Under the pieces are notes generated by a model. The model was not told the DNA's origin. It worked only from the letters and a program-made list of their open reading frames with translations, and ran no database searches. Shown one piece after another: positions 1 through 10,917 of a DNA stretch of 64,000 nt. The translations under genes were made by a program, and so were the position numbers. Origin of the DNA: Anadara kagoshimensis (taxonomy: Eukaryota; Mollusca; Bivalvia; Arcoida; Arcidae); the NCBI GenBank assembly GCA_021292105.1, contig CM037866.1, positions 2,960,607 to 3,024,606 of the forward strand. Reading direction: 5' to 3'. Within the stretch, counting starts at the first letter, position 1. Each line of letters starts with the position of its first letter.

Positions 1-139
1 CATTTCATGATTCCCAAACAAATCAAGTTTAAATGTCATTACTTTGCTTTCATTACAACAAGTTTGTCGAATGGAATGATGATACCAAGTACATATATAC
101 AAAGTTAAGCAACCACAATTTTCTATTTTTCTTAAATAG

Positions 140-1516
140 ATGTCTGTTTGTACAAGCGAAGTGTAAAGACCCATCGATAAAAGAAGAAATAGACCAGGAG
201 AAATGTGAGCCAACTGGTGATTCCAATAACTCGCAGATCTCTATAAGTAACAACAACAGTGAAAGAAAGACACCATTGCCGGCAAACGGTAACAGGCCGG
301 AAATGAAACCAACGCCACCTACCGAGGAAAACGCATTTTGCAACAACGAGACCCCGTGTCCTGAAACATTAGACCCCCTTTGCGCAAGTGATTACAGCTT
401 TTACTTGAACATGTAAGTATATTATATACTTCATCGCCAAAAAAACGTGTTTCAATATTAATTGGCCAAATACAAGCAGAGTTAAGGTACTTTTTTCTAT
501 GCATTGTTTCTGGTGGTAAGATCTATCTGACCCGACTAATCAGCCAACTAAACCCCCATTTTAAATTTTTACTTGTTAGGGTTCAAAAATTAAAAAGGGG
601 ATTCAGTAGGCTGATTATATAGTTGGACTTCGATCTACCATACTATTGTCAATGTTAAAAAGCTTCAACTTGTTGTATATACACGTGATATTGGGTTATT
701 GTCAAAAAACCTAGTAAAAGTGGCCTTAATGGGCAGGTGGCTTTTATAATACAGGTGAAATAACACAAATTAAGAGAAATTTGGATCAAATTTAGAGAAG
801 GAGGCCTTTCTATAGAGGTGGCTGTTTGATTGAAGTTGGAAAAGTGCTCGCTTCGTATGTGATAGGCCGAGGTCTGACCAAGACTTAGAAATAGTCAGTG
901 ACTGTTATTTTGTCAAGCACTTGGCATTTAAAATGAAAATCACAGAGCCTTTCGGAACAGACCTTAAAAACCGATGCCCCGTGTCACGCTAAGTGTGAAA
1001 CCTTAAAGAACCCTAGGCCTCCCTGCACATTGCCTTGACAGCACTGCAAAGGACTTTAACTACAGCTGGTGACCTCTCGATATAAGTGAAATATTCATGA
1101 CTGGGACATACAACCCGATTTAAGCAATCAAGTTCTGTTAGTCTTGTTATACATGTCTTTATTGAAGATTTCATAGTGACCGTTATGATAATATACAAAA
1201 AGTATAATTGATATTTAGATAAGGCCTTGTTATTGACACAAGAATGGGTAAAATCGCGAAAATAACACCATCGTGATATACCAACAATAGGATTTCACGA
1301 AAATTTGCACTCGCGAAATATCCGTGTTAACAGTATTAATTACCGATCGGTCCTTCAAACATCTGTTCAGTGAAATATTTAAAAATTGAAACTTCATTTT
1401 TAAAAATTTTCAGTAATGAGGACCTTAAATATTTTTATTTTTTCAGATGCAAGTTTAAAAAAGCGAAGTGTAAAAATGAAGAGTTATATTTATTGGAGTC
1501 TTTGGATTATTGTTAA
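140..1516 (+). CDS. Kazal-type serine protease inhibitor gene, 3' part (two exons seen)
   Basis: Two exons are visible: 140-412 and 1447-1516 (stop TAA 1514-1516). The first opens after an AG acceptor with the second half of one Kazal domain (Cys pattern C-LFVQAK-C, then a third Cys). A hydrophilic Ser/Asn/Pro-rich linker follows, then the first half of another Kazal domain (CNNETPC, then PLCASD). The donor GTAAGT at 413 splits the domain in phase 2, and the second exon supplies the remaining three cysteines. The final domain therefore has all six Kazal cysteines. Known of the family: Kazal domains are secreted inhibitors that block serine proteases through a loop after Cys2; here the presumed P1 residue is Glu, which is inference. 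The 5' exons, with the signal peptide and earlier domains, lie left of the window. The + strand neighbour at 5466 has the same domain and intron layout, so the two look like tandem paralogues. Confidence 0.8.
705..829. mobile_element. degraded MITE copy (family of 5071-5249)
   Basis: This stretch in the intron of the Kazal gene resembles the middle and right part of the MITE at 5071-5249: phrases such as AAAAGTGGCCTTAATGGGCA and AGAGGTGGC recur. The left terminus is eroded. It does not code. Confidence 0.4.
836..1115 (+). mobile_element. degraded tRNA-derived SINE
   Basis: The body matches the well-preserved SINE at 15874-16219 in order: GTGCTCGCTTCGTA, AAGCACTTGGCAT, CCCGTGTCAC, AAAGAACCCT, TCTCGATATAAGTGAAATAT and GACTGGGAC. 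The tRNA-like head is mostly lost or mutated. It lies in the intron of the partial Kazal gene. Confidence 0.65.
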
Positions 1517-1521
1517 ATAAA
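1516..1521 (+). promoter_or_regulatory. candidate poly(A) signal overlapping the stop codon
   Basis: AATAAA begins at the last base of the TAA stop of the Kazal gene. If used, the 3' UTR would be only about 15-30 bases long. No better signal is obvious in the next 100 bases, but use of this one is inference. Confidence 0.35.
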
Positions 1522-2084
1522 TTTTGATTTGAGATAAATTTATTGTTGAAAGTGAAATATACTTAAATCCGAACAGAAAATATAGTACACGTACGGCTGA
1601 AGAAATCACAACCTTCAAAAGCCATATAGTCACGTGATTACTACATAGCAAATTCAACCAATCATAAATATCTTTGACAAAATCGGGAGTGAAACAAAAC
1701 AGCGGAAAAGCGAAGTCACGTGATAACTATAAAACAATGCAACCAATTATAAAATATCATGGACAGAATCGGGAGTGAAACACACTGGAACAGCGATGTT
1801 TAATCTATTGTTTCAACATTAATTAATTGTTTCATTAAAAGAAAAACGAAATAGGTCATATCATGATTAAATGTTAATCGAAATAAAAATTAATTGATTG
1901 CTTTGTTTTTGAAAACATCTGTTAAGTTGTTGTTGTCTTAAATGTGACCGAATTCTTAATTTTAAAAGTACGGAATGTTTTAAATATAATTTTGTTTGCA
2001 CTCATAGGGATTTTGGAACCTTTCACCGTTTAGGTCTATAATGTGAGAACGTTTGTGAGTTTGCTTATAATCAAACTGAATATG
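1522..2084. other. intergenic spacer, no gene seen
   Basis: AT-rich spacer between the two Kazal genes. Two similar phrases about 110 bases apart (CACGTGATnACTA near 1632 and 1718, each followed by an ACCAAT(C/T)ATAAAnAT stretch) suggest an old short duplication. I see no exon. Confidence 0.5.
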
Positions 2085-3145
2085 GTAAGATTTCATAGTG
2101 ACTGACAAGATGAACATCTCTAATCAAATCAGATATTGTAAGATTTCATAGTGACCGACTAGATGAACATCTCCAATTAAACAAGAGATGGTAATATTTC
2201 ATAGTGATCGACAAGATGACCATCTCCAATCAAACCAGATATTGTAAGATTTCATAGTGACCGACTAGATGAACATCTCCAATCAAACCAGATATTGTAA
2301 GATTTCATAGTGACCGACTAGATGAACATATTCAATCAAATCAGAGATTGTAAGATTTCAATGTGACTGACTAGATGAACATCTCCAATTAAACAAGAGA
2401 TGGTAAGATTTCATAGTGATCGACTAGATGACCATCTCGAATCAAATCAGTAATTGTAAGATTTCAATCTGACTGACTTGATGACCATCCCCAATCAAAC
2501 CAGAGATGGTAAGATTTCATAGTGATGGACTAGATGACCATCTCGAATCAAATCAGTAATTGTAAGATTTCAATGTGACTGACTTGATGACCATCTCCAA
2601 TCAAACCAGAGATGGTAAGATTTCATAGTGACCGACTAGATGACAATCTCGAATCAATTTAGAGATTGTAAGATTTCTATGTGACTGACTTAAAGAACAT
2701 CTCCAATCAAACCAGATATTGTAAGATTTTATAGTGACTGACTAGATGACCATCTCGAATCAAACCAGAGATGGTAAGATTTCATAGTGATTGGCTAGAT
2801 GAACATCTCCAATCAAACCAGAGATGGTAAGATTTCACAGTGATTGGCTAGATGAACATCTCCAATCAAACCAGAGATTGTATTATTTCAGTGACCGACT
2901 AGATGACTATCTCCAATCATATCAGAGATTGTAAGATATCATAGTGACTGGCTAGATGAGCATCTCCAATCAAACAAGAAATGGTAATATTTCATAGTGA
3001 CTGACTAGATGACCATCTTCAATCAAATCGGAGATTGTAATATTTCAATGTTACTGACTAGATGAACATCTCCATTCAAACCAGAGATGGTAAGATTTCA
3101 TAATGATAGCCTAGATAAACTTCCCCACTCAAACTGGAGATGGAA
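2085..3145. repeat. 53-bp tandem satellite, about 20 copies
   Basis: The unit is GTAAGATTTCATAGTGAC followed by a GACTAGATGAACATCTCC-like half and CAATCAAACCAGAGAT. Copy starts at 2085, 2138 and 2191 fix the period at 53 bp. Copies differ by scattered substitutions. A single phrase TTTCATAGTGACCGTTATGA also occurs alone near 1169. The array lies between the two Kazal genes and does not code. Confidence 0.9.
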
Positions 3146-3253
3146 GACCATTTGTATTTAATAAAAGGGTATGTTTCTTTCAATTATCTATTTTTCAGAA
3201 CCTATTTTTAATGCAATGTTAAGGTAAACTCACTCGTTCCCTTGTAGTATAGT

Positions 3254-3446
3254 ATTTCTGTACAGACCTGACGAAAGTTTAACGAAAGAAAATGAAACTA
3301 AACTGTATCCGAAATATGGATACGTAGTGGTCAATTTGTAACCAATCGACCAATAGGTCGATAAAAGCTACCGAAAAATTACCGAGATGATGTGTCGTTT
3401 CGGTACTAATTTCTCAGGTAGCTAAACATTCGACAGGGCCATACAG
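3254..3446. mobile_element. foldback MITE, CTGTCGAAAGTTTAAC family, degraded
   Basis: The left end reads GTACAGACCTGACGAAAGTT. The right end, GTAGCTAAACATTCGACAGG then CCATACAGTA, is its imperfect inverted copy. The same termini recur at 11955-12120, 16232-16266 and 18061-18280. Confidence 0.5.
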
Positions 3447-3471
3447 TATGTCTAACGGGGGGAGTAGAGAT

Positions 3472-3646
3472 AAATCAAACTGCCTATAAAGACCACCCAA
3501 GGGAACAAGTAAAAGTGGCTTTTATAGACAGGTGGCCTTTATAGTTAAATAATTATTATATGAATAAAGAACAAATGGGATAAATTCTCTGGCCTTTGTA
3601 GGCAATTGGCCCTTATATAGAGTGACCTTTAAGGCAGGTTGGACTG
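3472..3646. mobile_element. MITE, second copy of the 5071-5249 family
   Basis: The left end AAATCAAACTGCCTATAAAG and right end TTTAAGGCAGGTTGGACTG are imperfect inverted repeats and match the ends of the element at 5071-5249. The interior shares GTGGCCTTTATAG and ATGAATAAAGAACAA. Confidence 0.7.
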
Positions 3647-4416
3647 TATGTCATTTCGTCACTTATTTCGTTAGCTGGTTACTTTCGACAGTTCTGTACT
3701 GTGCGTTTTAAAACTGTATTATCTTCCAAACTCTTATCAAACCAGGTCAGGACATTTATCAGTTGTTCAAAATGTAGAATGCAAACAAAACAATAAATAT
3801 TTGATACACATTCACCTGACATTATTTCAAACATTATCAGAGATGAGTCCTAAATCTTGAAACTAAAGTTGTGGTTTTCATTCAATTATTTTGCTGATTA
3901 AAACACCTACACCGTTTTGAATTTTCAAGATAGGGTTTTTGTTTTCCAAAACGTATAACCATGTTCTGGGACATGAATGACGTCATCAATTGTGTGGTAT
4001 TCGTAAACACGTGAAACCTGGCCAGACACTTAATGGAGTCTTTTTATGGTGTTGTCTTCGTAAATAATCGATGTTTTAAGTTTTACAAATGAATTGGTGG
4101 TATGTCTGTCACTGCTGGTTGGTGACTACTTTTATCTTAAATATTGTTCCCGGTAAGTAGTGTCTAGATGTTTTATTTAAAATTTCACAATCGAAAACCG
4201 ATCAGGCTGAAATTCATTCTTCACACTGACAGTGTAGTAAAATCTGGAACCATCTTGAAGAGAAAAAAGTTCGTGTAGACAGCATCGAGGGCTTCAGGCA
4301 AGCCCTGTGTGAAAACCTTTTGGGCTTGTTTGCCCCGCCTTCCTTTGCGTTGCGCATGTGCCACCGTTGGTCTCTACAGATACAGACACAGAAAATGATA
4401 AGTCAACAAATTTTGT

Positions 4417-4437
4417 GGGGGGGGGGGGGGGGGGGGG
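4417..4437 (+). repeat. poly(G) run of 21
   Basis: An uninterrupted run of G, followed directly by a SINE 3' fragment. Such runs are prone to length error in assembly and can form G-quadruplex structures. Confidence 0.9.
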
Positions 4438-4585
4438 TTAAAGAGACCTTAAAAAACCGACCCAGTTTCACGGTAGGCGTGATGTACTATTTAAACAACC
4501 CCCTCTGCACATTGCCCTGAAGTTCAACATTTCTACCACTTAACCTATGGACTGCACATGAAACATTTTGACTGGGTGTGAAACT
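4438..4585 (+). mobile_element. SINE 3' fragment
   Basis: Shares with the SINE at 15874-16219 the order GAGACCTTAAAAAACCGA, then TTTCACGGTAGG, then CCCTCTGCACATTGCCCTGA and a final TTTTGACTGGG. The tRNA head is absent. Confidence 0.5.
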
Positions 4586-5070
4586 TCATTCAATTAATCA
4601 ACTCCATTCAGTCATAAATGAAAATCAATGCACCTTTTCTCACGAATTTAGAATATTAAAATTTGTAAGGAGGTTTCGATTGGAATGATTTTTATCAAGT
4701 TTAATGATTCGCCTGAGTATATAGCAATACAACTCTTTATAATATGAATTTATAAACACTTCTTATAACAACTAAGTTGCCAAATTGTCATTATAAATTG
4801 ATGTTCAAGTAGGTATAAGTTACATCTTCAATATGTGTAAGTGGCCAACGGGTTTTATTTAATACGGGTTGAAAAGGGACTTAAGGTCATGGTAGGATCA
4901 AAGTACTAACAGTGCTGAAAGACGGAAAGTGAACGGAAAGTGATTGCCTGTGTTTATTATTACAAAGCAATACTACTGTTTAATTCATGTCCGGCGTAGC
5001 ACATGTTTTTTAAGCTTTTAGATATGAAAATAAATACATTTCCTATCATGTCATATACTGTTGTCAAGTA

Positions 5071-5249
5071 CAGTCAAACCTGTCTATAAAGGCCACCAGA
5101 GGGAACCAATAAAAGTGGCCTTTATGGGCAGGTGGCCTTTATATACAGGTTCAAATAATATGAATAAAGAACAATTAGGATACAATTCTACTGACCTCTA
5201 TCAGCAGATGGCCCTTATATAGAGGTGGCCTTTAAGACAGGTTGGACTG
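5071..5249. mobile_element. MITE with ~26-bp terminal inverted repeats
   Basis: The left end CAGTCAAACCTGTCTATAAA and the right end TTTAAGACAGGTTGGACTG are near-perfect inverted repeats that continue inward over GGCCACC. The interior is about 125 bp and non-coding. Copies occur at 3472-3646 and, degraded, at 705-829 and about 5895-6010. Transposase superfamily not identified. Confidence 0.8.
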
Positions 5250-5465
5250 CTACCAGTTCTGAGATGTTGGATAAAACCGGAGTAACACCGACCTTCAACA
5301 AGCTAACTGACAAACTTTCTTACACTAGAATATGCCCGAGTGAGATTCGAATCTCTGCAATGTAATGCACTTTGTTCCGTAAGCGCTTGCTTTAGACAAA
5401 TTGACCACCGAGGCTCCTCGTATTTCACAAGAATACATGTACATACGTGCTTTTTAGTTAACATT

Positions 5466-6359
5466 ATGTCTAAGGACATAATAATACTGTCTTTTTTAGT
5501 TTTTGGGTTTCTGCTACAAGGAGCACTTCAACATGAGATAGAACATCTATGTCTTCAAATAAAACAGGTGAACTGTCAGGTGATGTATCTAACACAGGAT
5601 TACGAGGTCACGTGTGGAACTGATGGCGTCACTTACCCAGACTTGTAAGTAGAATTATTACTATTATTATTATTATATCAAACTTTAATCTTTGACACTA
5701 TTTTTACATTTTGCGGGTGCCGTAAGCTGCACAGGAGATGCTTACCCCTCTGGACCCGACTTCAGTTTCATGGTGGAAGTTCATGTATTTGGTCAAGTTT
5801 GCCGGTTTCAAAGTATTTTTTTTTTTTTGCTTTTGGCATGCGTGAAGTATCTTTGTTTGATCTTTGAACAGAAAAGATAGTTAAAGTTATAGCAGATTTA
5901 ATTTTATAGACGGATGGTCTTTATTTATAGGTGATCACTATAACAGACTGTACTGTATGGACATGTGGTATTTATATAGAGGTGGTCACTTAAACAGGTT
6001 TTATCAGTGATTCATGTCTCGGATTACTTTCTATCACATATATACCTGCTGATGGACTAGCATCCCAGATGATAAACTTAGTTTTGTTAGAAATATACTA
6101 CTGTTTAATTTTTCTGCCAGTTAGAATCTGAAAATCTCCCAAAAAGTAAGGTACATTCCCTCATGCAAGGTAAATCCTTAACTAAATTTAAATTAGTTAC
6201 ACATGTATATATTTTTGTCGTTTTGATATATTTTCCATCCCTAGAAAAAATTTTGTTTTCGAAATTTTGGTCCAAGCACTACTGATGGGGAATTGCATTC
6301 TGAAACGGGCATCTAGTGCTGTAAAATTAACACTGGTATAAAATAAAATATGTACCGTA

Positions 6360-6393
<34 letters not shown>

Positions 6394-9300
6394 GCTCACC
6401 TGAGCCAAAGGCTCAGATGAGCTATTGCAATCTATCACCGTCCGTCGTCCGTCGTCCGTCGTTCGTCGTGCGTCGTGCGTCGTGTGTAAACTTTACATTT
6501 TCTTCTCCTCTAAACTACTGGGCCATATTTGATGAAACTCGGTGACTATCATGCCTAGGTAACAGCCTTTCAAAATTGTGTTCGGGGTTTGGCCACGCCC
6601 AACAAGATGGCCGCTGTTACTAAAAATAGCAAAAAGACAAAAAAATCTTCTCTCTGAAACCAAAAGGTGCAGGCAAATTTTGATTGGATATTTGGATTCA
6701 GCATACCTGGGAACATTAAAATTGTGTTTTTCATGAAAATTAGACGAAAAATGGGTTACGCATTTTTTGCGTAAAATTACGTAATTTTTAAAATGAGACA
6801 TTTATTGTTATAACTTCATAACGGCTGAAGATAATTGTATGGAGTTTTCACTGTTGATCTTGTCTTGCAATTTTCTTTCAATTGATGTCAAGGTCGAAGG
6901 TCAAGGTCATGTCCCAGTTTTTGACCTTTGATAAAAAATGCTATTTTTTTAACATTTCTTGTGATAATGGCGTAGGATTTTCAGTTATTTGTAGGTATTG
7001 ACATGACGATCATTTTGATACATAGATCAGGGTCATGGGTTCAAAGGTCAAGGTCACAGCTGTCCAAGAATACCAAAATAGTTAATTATCTGCAAAACTA
7101 TGAATTTTTTGTATAGGCATGTATATCAGAATATTGTAGGTAATGGCACAATGGTCATTTTGATATATGAATAAAGGTCATGGGTTCAAAGGTCAAGGTC
7201 ACAGATGTAAACAAGTACTGAAATGGTTAATTATCTCAAAAACTATAAACTTTTTGTATAGGCATGTATATTGGAATATTGTAGGTATTGGCCTAACAAT
7301 CATTTTGATATATGAATGAAGGGCATAGGTTCAAAGGTCAAGGTCAAAGATGCAAACGAATACTTAAATGGTTAATTATCTCAAAAACTATAAACTTTTT
7401 GTATAGGCATGTATATTGGAATATTGTAGGTATTGGCCTAATGATCATTTCGATATATGAATGAAGGTCATAGGTTCAAAGGTCAAGGTCATAGATGCAA
7501 ATGAATACTTAAAAGGTTAATTATTTCAAAAACTAGTAACTTTTTGTATAGGCATGTATATTGGAATATTGTAGGTATTGGCCTAATGATCATTTTGATA
7601 TATGAATGAAGGTCATAGGTTCAAAGGTCAAGGTCATAGCTGCGAACGAATATTTAAAAGGTTAATTATCTCAGAAACTATAAACTTTTTGGATAGGCAT
7701 GTATATTAGAATATTGTAGGCATTTGCACAAGATCATTTTGATATATGAATGAAGTTCATAGGTTCAAAGGTCAAGGTCATAGATGCAAACTACTACTTA
7801 AATGGTTAATTATCTCAGAAACTATAAACTTTTTGTATAGGCATGTATTTTAGAATATTGTAGGTATTGGCCTATCGATCATTTTGATATATGAATGAAG
7901 GTCATAGGTTCAAAGGTCAAGGTCATAGATGCAAATGAATACTTCAATGGTTAATTATCTCAAAAACTATAAACTCTTTGTATAGACATGTATATTGGAA
8001 TATTGTAGGTATTAACCTAATGCACATTTTAAAATACAGATGTTTTAGCTGTTTATATTATGTATTGTAGCTAGACTTTAAATATGTTATATATAGCATC
8101 CTTATATAATAATTATTATAATTAATTTGCAAAAATACTTGCATATTATTGGCCCTTACTGCTGAAAATTTTGATATTCTCTTTTATTAATGTCATTGAC
8201 CATTGAACCTCTGCATAAGATATGTACTCTTCCTCAGGTGAGCGTTAAGGCCCATGGGCCTCTTGTTATTATTATTATATATATATATATATGTATTGCG
8301 TTTTATTTTTTATTTCCAGTTGTTTATATGCACAGGCAAGATGTAGAGATAACTCCCTATCCATACAGAACATTGGCGTCTGTAACAACAACGCAACAAA
8401 CGTATCACCGCCAAGTCATCAGGTCGTAACGACTGAGTCACCAATGTATAGCCAGCAGACGACATCGCTACCGTTGTCATTGGTAACGGTTAACGTCATA
8501 GTGCAGGTGTTCTGTTCCAATGCAGATCATCATAACTGTACAAAGGAACTTGATCCAGTTTGTGGCTCCGATGGTAAATTTTATTATAATGAGTAAGTTA
8601 TGCCGCCAGAAATTTTTACACTGGAAATTGACCTTGTCACTGTTAGTGTACAACGCAAATTTACGTTGTCAATGTCAGCGTACACCGAAATTTTACCGTG
8701 TCACTGTCTGTCGGCGTACAACAAAAATTTACGTTGTCAATGTCAGTGTACACCGAAATTTTACCGTGTCACTGTCTGTCGGCGTACAACGTAAATTTAC
8801 GTTGTCAATGTCAGTGTACACCGAAATTTTACCGTGTCACTGTCTGTCGGCGTACAACGCAAATTTACGTTGTCAATGTCAGCGTACACCGAAATTTTAC
8901 CGTGTCACTGTCTGTCAGCGTACATTTTAAATTTATTTTGTCACTGTCAGTGCACAGCGGAAATTCACCTTGTCGCTGTATGTGCGTTTCGGATTTAACA
9001 GCGTACACCGTAAATTTTGGTTGTCACTGTAAGTGTATATCGAAATTGACAGTGTACACCAGAAATTTACGTTGTTACGTAAAAAAACTATCTTGTCAGC
9101 GTAAACGGAAATTTACGTCGTCACTGTCAGAGTACATATCAAATTTCCAAAGTAACTATCATCGTATGCAGGAAAGTTTCCTTGTCCTTGTCACTGTCAG
9201 TGAACACCGGAAATTTACGTTGTTACTGTTGACATGCAACGGAAATTTATGTTGTTACTGTTAGCATATAACGGAAATTTATACTGTTACTGTTAGCATA

Positions 9301-9811
9301 CAAGGGAAATTTATGCTGTTACTGTCGGCGTACAAGTAAATGAAAAAAAAAATAAAAAGAAAAGTGCAATAATAAAAAAAATCAGATTAATCAGAAATTG
9401 AGAAACAAATATATATATTGATGGTTTTAGGCCATCACTAGCTAATAAGTATTTCACTTAAAGTGACTTTAAAATATGTAAAATACCACTTAAGGTCAAA
9501 CAACCAAATGGACGAAGTACTTTTTTATTTCTGCGTACATTGCATATTTTACAAGTTGGTCGTAACAGTCTTCGTGGAAATTATTGAATGTCGATTTAAA
9601 AGTGTTTTGGCGAAAAATTTAATTAATTTTTTTTTAAATTGTACTATTTTTTTTATTCATGTGCAGCTGTGAATTTGCTAAAGCTCTTTGTAAAGATGGA
9701 ACTCTTATGAAACAAGACTTGGATATTTGTAAGATGGTTTCTATAACAACTATAGTTCCAACAAAACTTCCAGACATCGACCGGAACCAAACAAGTCCCA
9801 CAATGCAATGA
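5466..9811 (+). CDS. secreted two-domain Kazal-type serine protease inhibitor
   Basis: Three exons, 5466-5644, 8320-8592 and 9667-9811 (stop TGA 9809-9811), join to 198 residues. The start is ATG 5466, which opens a hydrophobic signal peptide (core ILSFLVFGFLL); a possible 5' UTR acceptor AG lies at 5456-5457. Domain 1 has six Kazal cysteines across the first intron (HLC, VNC, TCGTDG, FCLY, RC, GVC). A Thr/Ser/Pro linker follows. Domain 2 has six across the second intron (VFC, HNC, VCGSDG, DCEF, LC, DIC). Both introns are phase 2 and cut at the same position of the domain. Presumed P1 residues are Val in domain 1 and Lys in domain 2, which by family rules suggest elastase-like and trypsin-like targets; that is inference. 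The first intron holds a 1.9-kb satellite-bearing element and the second a 68-bp tandem repeat. The gene converges on the VWA/chitin-binding gene. Confidence 0.85.
6359..6393. repeat. (TTA)n microsatellite at element border
   Basis: An ATT/TTA run abuts the left end of the element at 6394. A second short ATT run follows its right end at about 8265. Confidence 0.85.
6394..8264 (+). mobile_element. non-autonomous element with inverted ends and internal 145-bp satellite
   Basis: The left end AGCTCACCTGAGCCAAAGGC contains GCTCACCTGAG; near the right end lies CTCAGGTGAGC (8233-8243), its exact reverse complement, followed by GTTAAGGCCCATGGGCCTCT. Next to the left end are a short inverted repeat (GAGCC...GGCTC) and a (CGTCCGT)n tract at 6440-6480. 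The centre is an array of 145-bp units. There is no coding potential. Related ends occur at 62741-64000 in the opposite orientation and, degraded, at about 23366. The layout resembles bivalve pearl-type elements with core tandem repeats; family assignment is inference. It lies in the first intron of the two-Kazal gene. Confidence 0.75.
7110..8030 (+). repeat. 145-bp tandem repeat inside the element
   Basis: The anchor phrase GGCATGTATATTGGAATATT starts at about 7116, 7261, 7406, 7551, 7696, 7840 and 7985, a spacing of 144-145 bp. Each unit carries GGTTCAAAGGTCAAGGTCA. A diverged unit precedes 7116. Confidence 0.9.
8605..9320 (+). repeat. 68-bp (two ~34-bp halves) tandem repeat in intron
   Basis: TTTTACCGTGTCACTGTCTG recurs at 8691, 8759, 8827 and 8895, a period of 68 bp. 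Each unit is two related ~34-bp halves (GCGTAC-A-C/G-AAATTTAC-GTTGTCA). The right half of the array has decayed. It starts within about 15 bases of the donor of the second exon of the Kazal gene. Open frames across it are by-products of a period not divisible by three. Confidence 0.85.
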
Positions 9812-9927
9812 TGTAGAAGCAGACGACAAAATGTGTTTTGGGTGATTCCATTTGACTGTTGTGGATGAACCATATTATTTGCAGACAAATGATTTTATTT
9901 AATATAATATCACACACAATTTTAAAC

Positions 9928-9933
9928 AATAAA
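9928..9933 (+). promoter_or_regulatory. poly(A) signal of the two-Kazal gene
   Basis: AATAAA lies 117 bases after the stop codon, a normal distance for the end of an animal transcript. Confidence 0.6.
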
Positions 9934-10306
9934 GTTATATGTTATATATAATGTATAATGTTTATATCTACGCGGCAGTTACTTTGTACAGTAAAATTTA
10001 TATCGTTATGATAATTTTTGTGTTCTATTTGCAAGTGGTGATTAAAATAACTATCATTGCGTTCGGATACATTCACCCCACCCCCCGCAAACGATATACC
10101 ATGTCCGTTCGACCCAATATCGGCTCCATATCTATAGATCGGGTTTGACAAACTTGACACAAAAGTTTTTCTCCTAAAAGATCCTGAACCGTCTACTAAT
10201 TGCTTAAAACTGAAGAAATATATAAACAGGTCGATTTCTACTCAATATAATGTAGTCCCATTTTGTTGCTATATGCCAAGTGTCTTCAATAATATTCACT
10301 ACAGCG

Positions 10307-10917
10307 TTATCCAACAATTCCAGCGTCATACGGGACACACACGGAGGACACGGGATCGAACACGTTATTAGGAATGCAGGACTGGACATACGCATTACCG
10401 GAAATATCACAATGAATAAATTTAGTACGATCCGGAAGCGGAAAGAAAAATTGTCCGTTCTGCAAAGCTTCTTTAGTACACGGATTACCACCACTGGTGG
10501 TACTTCCGCCCTGATTGAGCGGGTCCGGTGTACACGTGTGCGCAGCTTGGTTCCATATTTGCCCAGAGGGACAATTTAAAATCCATGCATGCCCCCAAAC
10601 GTCGCAGTGTACAAACTTTTTACTGTCCCTAGGATAAGTGAAAAACAAATTGTTAGCCAATATGGCTTCCCGTGTGCAAGGGTTTGGAAGATCAGGATCA
10701 AGAGGGACTTTGTCAACATCTATCGTCTCAGAAACCGTTCCGCATGAGTGAGTTGCCTGATGATACCGTTCCCCTTGAGGACACAAGGTGACGTACATCT
10801 TCCCTTGCAAGTCACAGCGAATGAACTTGGTATCATCTAATGGGTACGGGTGGTATATAGAATTATTTTTGAGAGCTGCTTCCGTACACGGATTTGGTAT
10901 GCTTTCCTCTTTGTTTT
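10307..10917 (-). CDS. exon 7: three CBM14 chitin-binding domains
   Basis: Three peritrophin-A type repeats in one exon, each starting NPCT: NPCTEAAL, NPCTREAIL and NPCTKEAL. Each has the usual pattern with an aromatic-rich centre (YPLDDTKFIRC, YPRDSKKFVHC, LPDRTKFIHC) and closing cysteines. The protein ends ten residues after the last cysteine at TAA 10307-10309. Three close copies suggest internal duplication. Confidence 0.9.

Noticed and set aside
2085..3145. Regular array that at first sight could be a CRISPR
   Set aside because: The whole 53-bp unit repeats, with no unique spacers, and the DNA is from an animal.
6493..6801. 102-codon - strand frame in the satellite-bearing element
   Set aside because: Falls in the non-coding left part of the element and has no domain.
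8698..9264. 188-codon open frame on the + strand
   Set aside because: It is made by the 68-bp tandem repeat in the intron of the Kazal gene; the composition simply repeats CHCLSAY-type strings, and neighbouring frames are also open.
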